Of a stretch of 47,577 bases of DNA, positions 32,701 through 40,715 are shown in pieces. Numbering within the stretch: the first letter of the stretch is position 1; the number at the start of each line of letters is the position of its first letter. The notes beneath the pieces are model-generated. The model was given only the letters and a program-made list of their open reading frames with translations, did not search any database and was not told the origin of the DNA. A program made the translations under genes and the position numbers. Source of the stretch: an uncultured OCS116 cluster bacterium (lineage in GTDB: Bacteria > Pseudomonadota > Alphaproteobacteria > Rhizobiales > TMED25); contig CACPAS010000007.1 in the NCBI GenBank assembly GCA_902632055.1, positions 1 to 47,577 of the forward strand, written 5' to 3'.

Positions 32701-34912
32701 TATTTACTAACTCTAAATATGAAGCTAGTACAATTTTTTTACCTGTTTTAAATTCGACTTCAATTCTGTCATTATCACAGTCTATTACAGTGCCATAACC
32801 GAATTTTGTATGAAATACCCTCTGATTGGGCTTAACATTAATTTCTTGACTGAATGATAAATCATCATACTCAAGATTATCAAGGTATCCAATCGCCTGC
32901 AATCTCTCTAATGCCGTTTGGCTATTATTATTTTTTTGGTTATAATTGGTATGAGAGAAAGATGGGTATCCCTGAGTATAGTCACTATAGATCATTTCTT
33001 GTTCAATAAATTCGGGTGCAATTTCAGACAAAAATCTCGACGGAATTGATTGCGTCCAGTTGCCATACACTCTCCTATTTTGAGCATGGGATAAGAATAG
33101 ATATTTCTTAGCACGCGTAATGCCAACATGAGCTAAACGACGCTCTTCTTCCAAACCAGAATTACCTTTTTCATCCAATGATCTTTGGTTCGGAAAAACT
33201 CCTTCTTCCATACCGGGTATAAAAACATAGTCGAATTCCAGTCCTTTAGCTGAATGGAGGGTCATCAGGCTTACCTTGCTTGAATTTTCATCATTTTCAA
33301 CATCCATTACAAGTGAAACATGGTCAAGAAATTCAGACAATGATTGGAATTCGGATAATTGACCAATAAGTTCCTTTATATTTTCAATTCGGCTCTCAGA
33401 ATTCGGTGTTTTTTCATTCTCCCACATAGCAATATAGCCGGAGTCTTCAAGTATCAATTCGGTCAATGTTATATGATCAATTTTGTTTACTTTCTCACGC
33501 CAACTATCAATCATGGAAATAAAAGATTTCAGCTTAACGCGAGCTGTTCCCCCCAACTCATCAGTATGTACTATCTTTTTTGAAATATCATATAGTGAGA
33601 TATCATCTCTACGTGCCGCATCATTTATTTTCCGAAGTGTTGTATCCCCAAGACCTCTTCTAGGAGTATTTATAATGCGTTCAAATTTTAGATCATGATT
33701 GGGATTCGCAACGAGCTGTAGATATGCAATAACATCACGTATTTCTTGCCTTTCATAGAATCTTGGACCCCCTACTACTCTGTAAGGGATGCTATTTATA
33801 ATGAATCTATCCTCAAACTCTCTCATCTGGAAGCTAGCCCTTACTAGGACTGCTGTGTTATTCAAGTTTTCCTTTTTTGAAATAATTTTATCGATCTCAT
33901 CAGATACGAGTCGTGCCTCATCATCTGCACTCCAAACACTGTTTATCTTTACCTTGTCACCATCATCCTCTTTGTATGAGGAGAGTTCTTTTCCTAGCCT
34001 ATCTTTATTGTTAGATATTAAGCTCCTTGCTGCACCAAGTATATTTTTCGTCGAACGATAATTCTTTTCAAGTCTTATTATTTTTGCACCACGAAAATCC
34101 CTCTCAAAATTTAAGATATTATTTACATCTGCGCCCCTCCAACCATAAATTGATTGATCGTCATCACCTACACACGCTATATTCAAGCTTCTTTGAGACA
34201 GTAATTTAAGTAATAAATATTGAACGCTATTTGTGTCTTGATACTCATCAACAAGTATGTAGGAAAAGATTCTTTGATACTTATTGAGTAGGCTTTCATT
34301 TTTCTGAAGCAGCTCAAGAGGTAAAAGCAATAAGTCTCCAAAATCTGCTGAGTTTAATCTTGATAGCCTATTTTGATATTTGTCATAGACATCAATACTT
34401 TTTTCGTGACCAATCATATCTAGCTCATTTTTGGCAACTTTTTCGGGTGGGAGTCCTTTATTTTTCCAATTTTCAATTTGCGATAAAAAATAGCGCGGCG
34501 GAAAACGCTTTTCATCTATATTTATTGATTTTATAACCTCTTTTATGACCTTTAATTGATCATCGGTATCTAATATTGTGAAATCACTTTTTAGGTCTAC
34601 TTCTTCAGCGTGCATTCTTAATAACTTTGCGCCTATGGAATGAAATGTACCGAGCCAGTTCATTCCTTCAATTGCACTGCCAATAATGTTTCCAATGCGT
34701 ACCTGCATTTCTTTAGCTGCTTTGTTCGTGAATGTTACCGCTAGAATATTTGATGGGAAGGCTTTTTTTTGGTCAATAATATGAGCAAGTCTTGAGGTTA
34801 GAACCCTAGTTTTTCCAGTACCGGCACCAGCCAGTATTAGAAGTGGTCCTTCCGTATGCATAACCGCATCTTTCTGTTGCACATTTAGATCTGAAAAATA
34901 ATTGGGATTCAT
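32693..34912 (-). CDS. uvrD: ATP-dependent DNA helicase UvrD/PcrA
   Basis: 739 aa superfamily 1A 3'-5' helicase. Motif I is GAGTGKT with Lys34, motif Ia AVTFTNKAAKEM, motif II VDEYQDTN near 224, motif III VGDDDQSIYGWRGA, motif IV RLEKNYRST, motif V LMTLHSAKGLEFDYVFIPGMEEG and motif VI EERRLAHVGITRAKK. A C-terminal tail (RVFHTKFGYGTVIDCDNDRIEVEF..GKKIVLASYLELV) matches the PcrA/UvrD RNA-polymerase-interacting Tudor-like domain. It serves nucleotide excision and mismatch repair. It overlaps prmA downstream. Confidence 0.96.
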   Translation of the reverse strand: MNPNYFSDLNVQQKDAVMHTEGPLLILAGAGTGKTRVLTSRLAHIIDQKKAFPSNILAVTFTNKAAKEMQVRIGNIIGSAIEGMNWLGTFHSIGAKLLRMHAEEVDLKSDFTILDTDDQLKVIKEVIKSINIDEKRFPPRYFLSQIENWKNKGLPPEKVAKNELDMIGHEKSIDVYDKYQNRLSRLNSADFGDLLLLPLELLQKNESLLNKYQRIFSYILVDEYQDTNSVQYLLLKLLSQRSLNIACVGDDDQSIYGWRGADVNNILNFERDFRGAKIIRLEKNYRSTKNILGAARSLISNNKDRLGKELSSYKEDDGDKVKINSVWSADDEARLVSDEIDKIISKKENLNNTAVLVRASFQMREFEDRFIINSIPYRVVGGPRFYERQEIRDVIAYLQLVANPNHDLKFERIINTPRRGLGDTTLRKINDAARRDDISLYDISKKIVHTDELGGTARVKLKSFISMIDSWREKVNKIDHITLTELILEDSGYIAMWENEKTPNSESRIENIKELIGQLSEFQSLSEFLDHVSLVMDVENDENSSKVSLMTLHSAKGLEFDYVFIPGMEEGVFPNQRSLDEKGNSGLEEERRLAHVGITRAKKYLFLSHAQNRRVYGNWTQSIPSRFLSEIAPEFIEQEMIYSDYTQGYPSFSHTNYNQKNNNSQTALERLQAIGYLDNLEYDDLSFSQEINVKPNQRVFHTKFGYGTVIDCDNDRIEVEFKTGKKIVLASYLELVNND

Positions 34913-34972
34913 ATTTTTATAATATTAGTAAGATTGCGTGTTGCAATATTTATATGTCTCTAATACCAAGTA

Positions 34973-35188
34973 TTAACGTTTTTTTCGAAGATCATCTAAG
35001 TAATTCAAGCAGAAGACCCTAATTGCCGAAGCTAAGTTTTGCTTATCGCTTTTTTTTTCAATAACCTCAATCAACATTGGGATAGAGGTATTTTTTTCAG
35101 AGGATATGCCATCTAAGATATCCCAGAATTCCTGTTCCAGGGATATACTTGTCCGGTGTTTGGCAATCGTTACAGAACGCTTATGCAT
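34973..35188 (-). CDS. Ribbon-helix-helix (RHH_4) domain protein
   Basis: 71 aa: KRSVTIAKHRTSISLEQEFWDILDGISSEKNTSIPMLIEVIEK followed by NLASAIRVFCLNYL. This is the RHH_4 family common and conserved in alphaproteobacteria; the beta strand is SVTIAKHRTSISL and the two helices follow. It probably binds DNA as a dimer, but targets of this family are not established to my knowledge. It starts 3 bp after the fumC stop, so it is the last gene of sspB-fumC-rhh. A role in regulating that operon would be speculation. Confidence 0.85.
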   Translation of the reverse strand: MHKRSVTIAKHRTSISLEQEFWDILDGISSEKNTSIPMLIEVIEKKSDKQNLASAIRVFCLNYLDDLRKKR

Positions 35189-35191
35189 CTA

Positions 35192-36571
35192 TCAAATCAT
35201 TTTTTTTGGGTCTACAAGCGAGTCAAATTCATCTTCAGTGACATAACCAGATTTCAAGGCTTCTTCTTTTAGGGTTGTATTATTTTTATGCGCTGATTTG
35301 GCAAGCTCCGCTGCTCTATCATATCCAATTTTAGGTGCAAGTGCGGTTACAAGCATGAGGGATCTTTCAAGGTTTATCTTGATATTTTCTTGCCTTGCTT
35401 GAATACCGTCTAAACAATTTTTTTCAAATGAGATTGAGGCATCTGTCATGAGTTTTACAGATTGTAAAAAATTGAATGCCATCATTGGATTGAACACGTT
35501 CAACTGGAAATGACCTTGACTACCAGCCATTGATATGGCTGTATTATTTCCAAAGATATGCAAGCAGACTTGCGTGAGGGACTCACATTGAGTTGGATTC
35601 ACTTTACCAGGCATAATCGACGAGCCCGGCTCATTTTCCGGGAGGGCCAACTCACCTAGTCCTGCTCTCGGACCACTTCCCAGAAATCGGATGTCGTTTG
35701 CTATTTTAAATAGCGAAGCGGCAACGGTATTTATTGCGCCATGAGACATAACCATTGCATCATGGGCTGATAAAGCCTCGAACTTATTAGGAGCACTTGT
35801 AAATTTTTTTTCTGTTATTTTTGAGACACTCTGAGCTATTTTAACTCCAAAGTCTTTTGGTGCATTTAGACCTGTTCCAACGGCAGTCCCTCCTTGTGCC
35901 AATTCCATTAGCTTTGGCAGTGTGTCTTTTATTCTTTCAATACCGTTATTAACTTGCTGAGCATATCCAGAAAACTCTTGACCAAGTGTTAGAGGCGTAG
36001 CATCTTGCGTGTGCGTTCTTCCAATTTTTATAATTTCTGCCCATTCATCTGACTTAATCTGGAACTTTTTAGCAAGGGAGACTAAAGCAGGTAATAGTGA
36101 GTCCAGTATTTCTGATGCACAAGCAATGTGCATGGCTGTTGGATATGTATCATTTGATGATTGAGACATATTACAGTGGTCATTTGGGTGAACTGGTGAT
36201 TTTGAGCCCATTTCCCCACCCATCAATTCTATCGCTCTGTTTGATATGACTTCATTAGCGTTCATATTGGATTGCGTTCCAGATCCGGTTTGCCAAACTG
36301 AAAGTGGAAAATGGTCATCTAGTTTACCATCAATTACTTCATTTGCGGCCTTAATGATTTTCTTTCCAATATTTTTATCGAGAAGACCATAATCCATATT
36401 GACCTCAGCGGCCGCAGCTTTGATAACGCCCAAGGCTCGGATTATAGATTTTGGTTGTATCTCCCATCCTATATCAAAATTCTTCAGGGATCTTTGTGAT
36501 TGGGCACCCCAGTATTTACTGCTATTTACCTCAATCTTGCCAAAAGTATCTTTTTCAATTCTTTTACTCAT
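35192..36571 (-). CDS. fumC: Class II fumarate hydratase FumC
   Basis: 459 aa, oxygen-stable Fe-independent fumarase of the TCA cycle (fumarate to malate). Diagnostic blocks: [74 protein letters not shown] and the catalytic flexible loop [15 protein letters not shown] near 319. The GSS..MPGKVNP with NPT distinguishes FumC from aspartase and argininosuccinate lyase. It lies 7 bp downstream of sspB and 3 bp before the RHH gene. Confidence 0.96.
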   Translation of the reverse strand: MSKRIEKDTFGKIEVNSSKYWGAQSQRSLKNFDIGWEIQPKSIIRALGVIKAAAAEVNMDYGLLDKNIGKKIIKAANEVIDGKLDDHFPLSVWQTGSGTQSNMNANEVISNRAIELMGGEMGSKSPVHPNDHCNMSQSSNDTYPTAMHIACASEILDSLLPALVSLAKKFQIKSDEWAEIIKIGRTHTQDATPLTLGQEFSGYAQQVNNGIERIKDTLPKLMELAQGGTAVGTGLNAPKDFGVKIAQSVSKITEKKFTSAPNKFEALSAHDAMVMSHGAINTVAASLFKIANDIRFLGSGPRAGLGELALPENEPGSSIMPGKVNPTQCESLTQVCLHIFGNNTAISMAGSQGHFQLNVFNPMMAFNFLQSVKLMTDASISFEKNCLDGIQARQENIKINLERSLMLVTALAPKIGYDRAAELAKSAHKNNTTLKEEALKSGYVTEDEFDSLVDPKKMI

Positions 36572-36578
36572 GATGACC

Positions 36579-37082
36579 TCACTTACTTGTCTCTTTCATA
36601 AATTCTTTTAGTGATACAATCTCGGCAGTTTTTTCATATTCAACTTTTTTTTCTTTGCCCGCAGCCATAAGATTTTCATTTGCCAGTTCGTGATTCAGCT
36701 CAATTTCGTGCTTCTCTTGTCGCGATTTTAACATAAAATCAATACCAAAATTTACCGCTGGATCAAAAAATCTAGTTAGTGCAGAGTAGGGAATAACAAT
36801 TTTTTCTGGCTTGTTATCAAAATGCAGAATTACAGAGAAATGATCTGATTTTATCTCAAGCTCTCTAAATTGATGTTGAAGTACAATTGTCATCTTATCT
36901 CTAAATTTATTCTTTAAACTTTTTGATATTACAACGCCATTCTCATTTGTTAAAAAGGTCAGATAAATATGGTGTTCACCAGGCAATCCGTTATCTTTTT
37001 TTATTTTTTTAAGTACATCCATAACGACGTTAATCATGGAATTATTAATAATTTTGTCATAACCAATGAGATCTTCTGTCAT
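36579..37082 (-). CDS. sspB: ClpXP adaptor SspB (alphaproteobacterial type)
   Basis: 167 aa. The N-terminal two-thirds ([20 protein letters not shown].. [65 protein letters not shown]) is the SspB fold that holds ssrA-tagged peptides. A flexible charged stretch follows, ending [11 protein letters not shown], which resembles the ClpX-docking tail of SspB-alpha. It delivers tmRNA-tagged proteins to ClpXP; the tmRNA itself is encoded 1.9 kb upstream. It is the first gene of an sspB-fumC-rhh operon. Confidence 0.9.
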   Translation of the reverse strand: MTEDLIGYDKIINNSMINVVMDVLKKIKKDNGLPGEHHIYLTFLTNENGVVISKSLKNKFRDKMTIVLQHQFRELEIKSDHFSVILHFDNKPEKIVIPYSALTRFFDPAVNFGIDFMLKSRQEKHEIELNHELANENLMAAGKEKKVEYEKTAEIVSLKEFMKETSK

Positions 37083-37116
37083 TTATAAATTCTCAATATC
37101 ATTTAATTTACTAATA

Positions 37117-37470
37117 TTAGTTTTCGCCAAACCATTCCCAAATAACACTTGCCATCACATCACAATCTGTTTCACCTGCTGAAATAACGGCCGCGGCACC
37201 GGTAGCACCTCTTTCCCAAGCCAATTCCTGCCTTTCATTGAGATGTCCTAACTCATCTGAGTAGCGTTCGAATCTCGGGCTAATCATCAATCTATCAATA
37301 ACTGTATCGTAATACTGGTTATCAAAACAATACTCTTCATACGTAAAAATTTGTGTCCATACCCCGCCCAAAACGGCAATCTCTTCGTTAGCGACTTCTA
37401 CATCATGAAATGCAAAGCTAGAATTAACGAGAAGGATGGATGAAATTATAGTTTTTATAATTGTTTTCAT
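37117..37470 (-). CDS. Small secreted protein of unknown function
   Basis: 117 aa with a clear Sec signal peptide (MKTIIKTIISSILLVNSSFA, cleavage after SFA), leaving a ~97 aa periplasmic or exported protein. The mature part is acidic and contains two cysteines (EEYCFDNQYY and GETDCDVMAS) that could form a disulfide, plus EELGHLNERQELAWERGATGAAAVI-like helical sequence (seen as DELGHLNERQELAWERG). I do not recognise the family. An AGAGGA ribosome binding site precedes the ATG. It lies between bhmT and sspB with its own 145-bp upstream gap. Confidence 0.75.
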   Translation of the reverse strand: MKTIIKTIISSILLVNSSFAFHDVEVANEEIAVLGGVWTQIFTYEEYCFDNQYYDTVIDRLMISPRFERYSDELGHLNERQELAWERGATGAAAVISAGETDCDVMASVIWEWFGEN

Positions 37471-37496
37471 AGACCGTCCTCTGTCTAATATTTTTT

Positions 37497-37512
37497 TGTT
37501 ATTACAATAACA
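37497..37512 (-). promoter_or_regulatory. Palindrome upstream of the small secreted protein gene
   Basis: TGTTATTACAATAACA is a perfect 7-bp inverted repeat around a two-base centre, 26 bp upstream of the ATG at 37470 and between its AT-rich promoter region and ribosome binding site. The spacing suits a repressor operator. No binding protein is identifiable from the window. Confidence 0.3.
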
Positions 37513-37615
37513 CTAAACAAAAATATAAAAATTAAAATAATATACTTATATTCAAAATAAAATATACCAACAGTAACTGACACTAACTGTTATGCGTGAA
37601 TAACAAAAACCCATA

Positions 37616-38686
37616 TTAAGCCAAATCTTGATAGTCAATTTGATGTTTTGGAATTCTATTGTCTGTTCCAAATAACATATGTTTCGACATATTTTCCCTA
37701 TATTTGCTTGCCGGTACTTCTAACCCAACAGACTCTGCAACCTGCCTAATTAACATTGGATTTGCACCACAACAAACACCAAGATAATTTATTCCGATAT
37801 TATACGCATCTTTTGCAAATTTCCCAATTTCATACCTGTTGCATTGCATTGGGTCCAAGGCTGTGGGGAATGGAGTTTTATGTGGCGAAGGACAGCTGCA
37901 ACCATTATGGTCAGGTAGGTTGAAGAAAGTAGGGTTTGATCTTGTGGTTCGATAATTAATAGGCAAAGCAGCCACATGACAACTAACTGCCTTCCTAATC
38001 TTTTTTATGTATGGCATCATAGTATTTGGGCCTCTGAAACAATTCATACCAACAACATCCCCTCCAAGCTGCTCGAGCTCTTTACAAGTATCGATAATGG
38101 AGACGCCATCTCTCATTATATTTTCACCCATTGGTGCGATTGTTATAACGCATGGAAGTCCTGACTTTTTCATACTTCTTAAGGCTTCGAATGCCTCTTC
38201 TGCATAGTAGAAAGTTTCACCTATTAAAATATCAGCATCTTCATCAACAGCCCAACCGATCATCTCATCAAACATTTTCCTTACTTCATGATTTTGGCTG
38301 GTATCCTTATCATTCCATATATTTGAGTTAGATATATTTCCCGCCATAAGGTTCTTTTCCTGTCCGTCCGGTGTATCATCCGCAACTTTTTTAGCAATTT
38401 TTAATGCTGACCTATTAAGCGGTTCAAGAAGATGTTCTCTATTGATAATCTTCATTTTTTCACGATGACCATTATATGTAAAAGCTTGCACAATATCGGA
38501 GCCGGCATGCTGGAAATCTCTGTGTAAACTCTCCAATACATCTGGTCGATCAAGTGCTACCATTGGAACAAATTCACCAGAGGCCATATAACCTCTTCTT
38601 TCTATTTCAAATAGAAAACCCTCAGCACAAATAACAGGCCCTGAATCTAATCTATCAATTAAACTTTTCTTTATTTCTTTTTTCAT
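37616..38686 (-). CDS. bmt: Betaine--homocysteine S-methyltransferase
   Basis: 356 aa Zn enzyme of the BHMT family, which makes methionine from homocysteine using glycine betaine (or a related methylated donor). N-terminal CAEGFLFEIERRGYMASGEFVPMVALDRPD and DIVQAFTYNGHREKM match BHMT rather than MetH or MmuM. The Zn cysteines are in GMNCFRGP near 217 and GVCCGANP near 304. A SAM-V-like aptamer ends at its AGGAG ribosome binding site, and a SAM-II aptamer with terminator lies further upstream, which independently supports a role in the SAM/methionine cycle. The family is abundant in marine alphaproteobacteria that consume betaine. Confidence 0.9.
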   Translation of the reverse strand: MKKEIKKSLIDRLDSGPVICAEGFLFEIERRGYMASGEFVPMVALDRPDVLESLHRDFQHAGSDIVQAFTYNGHREKMKIINREHLLEPLNRSALKIAKKVADDTPDGQEKNLMAGNISNSNIWNDKDTSQNHEVRKMFDEMIGWAVDEDADILIGETFYYAEEAFEALRSMKKSGLPCVITIAPMGENIMRDGVSIIDTCKELEQLGGDVVGMNCFRGPNTMMPYIKKIRKAVSCHVAALPINYRTTRSNPTFFNLPDHNGCSCPSPHKTPFPTALDPMQCNRYEIGKFAKDAYNIGINYLGVCCGANPMLIRQVAESVGLEVPASKYRENMSKHMLFGTDNRIPKHQIDYQDLA

Positions 38687-38689
38687 TTT

Positions 38690-38750
38690 ATTCTCCTTTT
38701 TAGTGCTTTGACAGTTGTCAGGTGCACAATTTGGTTAAATCACCTGATTT
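38690..38750 (-). promoter_or_regulatory. SAM-V-like riboswitch aptamer at the bhmT ribosome binding site
   Basis: On the minus strand CAGGTG (38746-38741) pairs with CACCTG (38724-38719), enclosing TGATTTAACCAAATTGTG. GTGC in the loop can pair with GCAC (38706-38703) downstream, making an H-type pseudoknot as in the SAM-II/SAM-V fold. TAAAAAGGAG follows, so forming the pseudoknot places structure next to the AGGAG (38697-38693) that lies 6 bp before the ATG. This suggests SAM-dependent block of translation. The class is inferred from fold, core TGATTTAA and context. Confidence 0.75.
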
Positions 38751-38755
38751 TTTGT

Positions 38756-38783
38756 AAAAAAAAACCACCTGGGAAATAGGTGG
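38756..38783 (-). terminator. Intrinsic terminator in the bhmT leader
   Basis: Minus-strand CCACCT-ATTTCCC-AGGTGG followed by nine T: a 6-bp GC-rich stem and U-tract. It lies between the SAM-II and SAM-V aptamers, so it is the likely output of the SAM-II switch (premature termination). It may also stop transcription coming from ssrA. Confidence 0.85.
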
Positions 38784-38796
38784 CTCGGTGGAGAAC

Positions 38797-38850
38797 ATCT
38801 ATTTAGCAGGTTTTGTCACGCGCCCGCAATTTGACTTAAATCAGCGCAAT
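38797..38850 (-). promoter_or_regulatory. SAM-II riboswitch aptamer
   Basis: Minus strand reads TTGCGCTGATTTAAGTCAAATTGCGGGCGCGTGACAAAACCTGCTAAAT in order. GCGCTGATTTAA, TTGC, GCGCGTGANAAA and GCTAAA are the conserved blocks of SAM-II at the correct spacing. TGCGC pairs with GCGCG for P1, and GCGG near the loop pairs with the CTGC before TAAA for the pseudoknot. The transcription start predicted from the upstream promoter falls right at its 5' end. Confidence 0.92.
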
Positions 38851-38854
38851 GTAA

Positions 38855-38883
38855 AACATACATGATTAATCGATCAGAATCAA
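38855..38883 (-). promoter_or_regulatory. Promoter of the SAM-regulated bhmT transcript
   Basis: On the minus strand TTGATT (38883-38878), a 17-bp spacer, then TATGTT (38860-38855). The expected start about 7 bp further coincides with the first base of the SAM-II aptamer, which makes the assignment consistent. Confidence 0.6.
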
Positions 38884-38930
38884 ATGATATCTTAAATACT
38901 GAGATCAAAATTGAAAATTAATGTATTTAT

Positions 38931-39200
38931 GGGGGCGTTCTGTTGCCAGGTGCCCCCAGACCCCGCCGTATCTTGCTAGAGATAAGGACTTAAGTTTCGG
39001 TGCTCAAGCTGACTATGCAGCTACTGCGACCGGAGCATAGTTGTCATTTGCAACTATAAAATTAGCCCGATAACGGTGGTACAATACCGAGTAAAAGGTA
39101 GCCCTTTACGCTCTCGTCGATCCTGTTTCGCCCCCATGATTTTTATTGGTGGAGGCGCCGGGTACCGCCCCCGGGTCCGATAAGTTTATTTTGACGCCAA
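38931..39200 (-). ncRNA. ssrA: Transfer-messenger RNA, circularly permuted two-piece form
   Basis: On the minus strand an acceptor piece ends TCGGACCCGG..CCCGG-CGCCTCC-A-CCA (CCA at 39149-39147), then a short A/T-rich loop, then the coding piece opening GGGGGCGAAACAGGATCGACG at 39135. GGGGGCG pairs with CGCCTCC as the seven-bp acceptor stem, so the canonical ends are joined internally: a permuted gene. The tag frame (39051-39013) reads ANDNYAPVAVAA-stop after ATAGTT, close to the E. coli resume context. The coding piece ends in a pseudoknot, TCTG-GGGGGC..CAGA..GCCCCC, at 38957-38931. The 5' limit of the acceptor piece is approximate. It rescues stalled ribosomes and marks products for ClpXP with SspB. 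Confidence 0.93.
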
Positions 39201-39317
39201 TTTATTACTATAGCTCAAAGAGCAGAACTATAATAATCCCAAATACGTATCAAATAAAGTTTATTATAAATTTATTTCACACTTCGCATGCGCTTGTGAA
39301 TCAGTCATAATTGAAAA

Positions 39318-40112
39318 ATGAAACAATATTTAGATTTATTAGAGCACATCATTCAAAACGGTGAAAAAAAGGATGATCGTACTGGAACTGGTACAATTTC
39401 TGTGTTTGGTCATCAAATGAGATTTAATCTTCAGGACGGATTTCCACTTATCACAACAAAGAAGCTTCATCTAAAGTCAATTATATATGAACTTATTTGG
39501 TTTCTATCAGGGGATACGAATATTAGTTTTTTGAAGGATAATGGCGTCTCAATTTGGAATGAATGGGCAGATCCTGATGGTGACTTGGGTCCGGTTTATG
39601 GAAAACAGTGGCGTTCGTGGGATTGCAAAGATGGAAGATCCATTGATCAAATATCAAATTTAATAACCAACTTAAAAGAATCGCCGCATTCAAGAAGACA
39701 TATAATCTCAGCTTGGAACGTGAGCGATGTTGAAAACATGGCACTTCCACCGTGTCACTGTTTATTTCAATTTTATGTATCAAACAATAAATTAAGTTGT
39801 CATTTATACCAGAGATCAGCTGACGTATTCTTAGGTGTACCATTCAATATTGCTTCGTATGCATTACTCACTCACATGATCGCTCATGTATGCAAATTCA
39901 AGGTTGGCGATTTTGTTCATACATTGGGTGATGCGCATATATATTCAAATCATCTCGAGCAAGTTAGAACCCAGCTTGATAGATCTCCTCTTGGATTACC
40001 AACAGTATCATTGAACGAAAGTGTGACGGATATATTTAACTTCAAATATGAGGATATCACCATTTCTAATTATGAAGCTCATCCTCACATTAAAGCTAAA
40101 GTTGCTGTATGA
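39318..40112 (+). CDS. thyA: Thymidylate synthase ThyA
   Basis: 264 aa, the E. coli ThyA length. It converts dUMP to dTMP with methylene-THF. [22 protein letters not shown] at the N-terminus, [22 protein letters not shown], the nucleophile [10 protein letters not shown] with Cys146, [20 protein letters not shown] and [15 protein letters not shown] are all family blocks. The presence of folate-dependent ThyA with DHFR immediately after means the organism does not rely on ThyX here. It overlaps folA by ATGA. Confidence 0.97.
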   Translation: MKQYLDLLEHIIQNGEKKDDRTGTGTISVFGHQMRFNLQDGFPLITTKKLHLKSIIYELIWFLSGDTNISFLKDNGVSIWNEWADPDGDLGPVYGKQWRSWDCKDGRSIDQISNLITNLKESPHSRRHIISAWNVSDVENMALPPCHCLFQFYVSNNKLSCHLYQRSADVFLGVPFNIASYALLTHMIAHVCKFKVGDFVHTLGDAHIYSNHLEQVRTQLDRSPLGLPTVSLNESVTDIFNFKYEDITISNYEAHPHIKAKVAV

Positions 40113-40618
40113 TTTCGATATCAATTATAGTAGCACATGCGTCTAATTATGTTATCGGCAAAAATGGTAAGCTACCATGGCACATCCCTGCTGATCTAAA
40201 ATACTTTAAGGAACTTACGTATGGGTGCCCTATAATTATGGGACGTAAAACCTTCGAGTCGATAGGTCGGCCACTTCCAGGTAGGCATAATATAATTATT
40301 ACTAGAAATAATAAATATCGCAGTCATGATTGTGTTGTTATGTTTGACATCCAAGCAGCCTTGACGGAAGCCGCAGATTTTGCAGAAAAAAATGGAAAAA
40401 GTGATATTTTCATAATTGGTGGCGCCGAAGTGTATAAGCAAGCAATGGATTATGCAGATAAGGCATACATCACCGAAGTTCATGCTGATTTTGATGGTGA
40501 CGCAGTATTTGATGCACTGAACCCTATAAATTGGCAAGAAATTTCCCGTGATTATCATGCAAATGAAGGAACAGATCTGCCATATTCATATGTGGTTTTG
40601 CATAAAATTAGCCAATAA
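40109..40618 (+). CDS. folA: Dihydrofolate reductase
   Basis: 169 aa. Regenerates tetrahydrofolate from the dihydrofolate produced by Thy[33 protein letters not shown] is the N-terminal active-site region with the catalytic acid (PADLKYF), [25 protein letters not shown] is the NADPH-binding block and [34 protein letters not shown] the second one. Translationally coupled to thyA through a 4-bp overlap, a common pairing. Confidence 0.96.
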   Translation: MISISIIVAHASNYVIGKNGKLPWHIPADLKYFKELTYGCPIIMGRKTFESIGRPLPGRHNIIITRNNKYRSHDCVVMFDIQAALTEAADFAEKNGKSDIFIIGGAEVYKQAMDYADKAYITEVHADFDGDAVFDALNPINWQEISRDYHANEGTDLPYSYVVLHKISQ

Positions 40619-40675
40619 ATATTAATTTTATTCTATTTGTATAAAAACCTTTAAAATAATTTACTTAATAACTAT

Positions 40676-40683
40676 GTTATAAT
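40676..40683 (+). promoter_or_regulatory. Extended -10 promoter before hflK
   Basis: TGTTATAAT includes a perfect TATAAT (40678-40683) preceded by TG one base upstream (75-76), an extended -10 element. No good -35 is visible 16-18 bp upstream, as is typical for this promoter kind. It lies 33 bp before the hflK ATG. Confidence 0.5.
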
Positions 40684-40715
40684 AGGGTGTTTTAGAAATC
40701 TCAAAAAGGTAACGA

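Noticed and set aside
37568-37590. AACAGT..ACTGTT repeat as a strong bhmT terminator
   Set aside because: Only the outer six bases pair well and the following sequence is not a clean T-run; it reads better as a tandem 10-mer.
38931-38957. GGGGGC..GCCCCC hairpin as a terminator of ssrA
   Set aside because: No T-tract follows, and TCTG/CAGA crossing pairs make it a tmRNA pseudoknot instead.
39191-39234. TTGACG and TATAAT as a thyA promoter
   Set aside because: The two elements are 32 bp apart, too far to work together; the TATAAT at 39229 has no adequate -35, so I did not list it.
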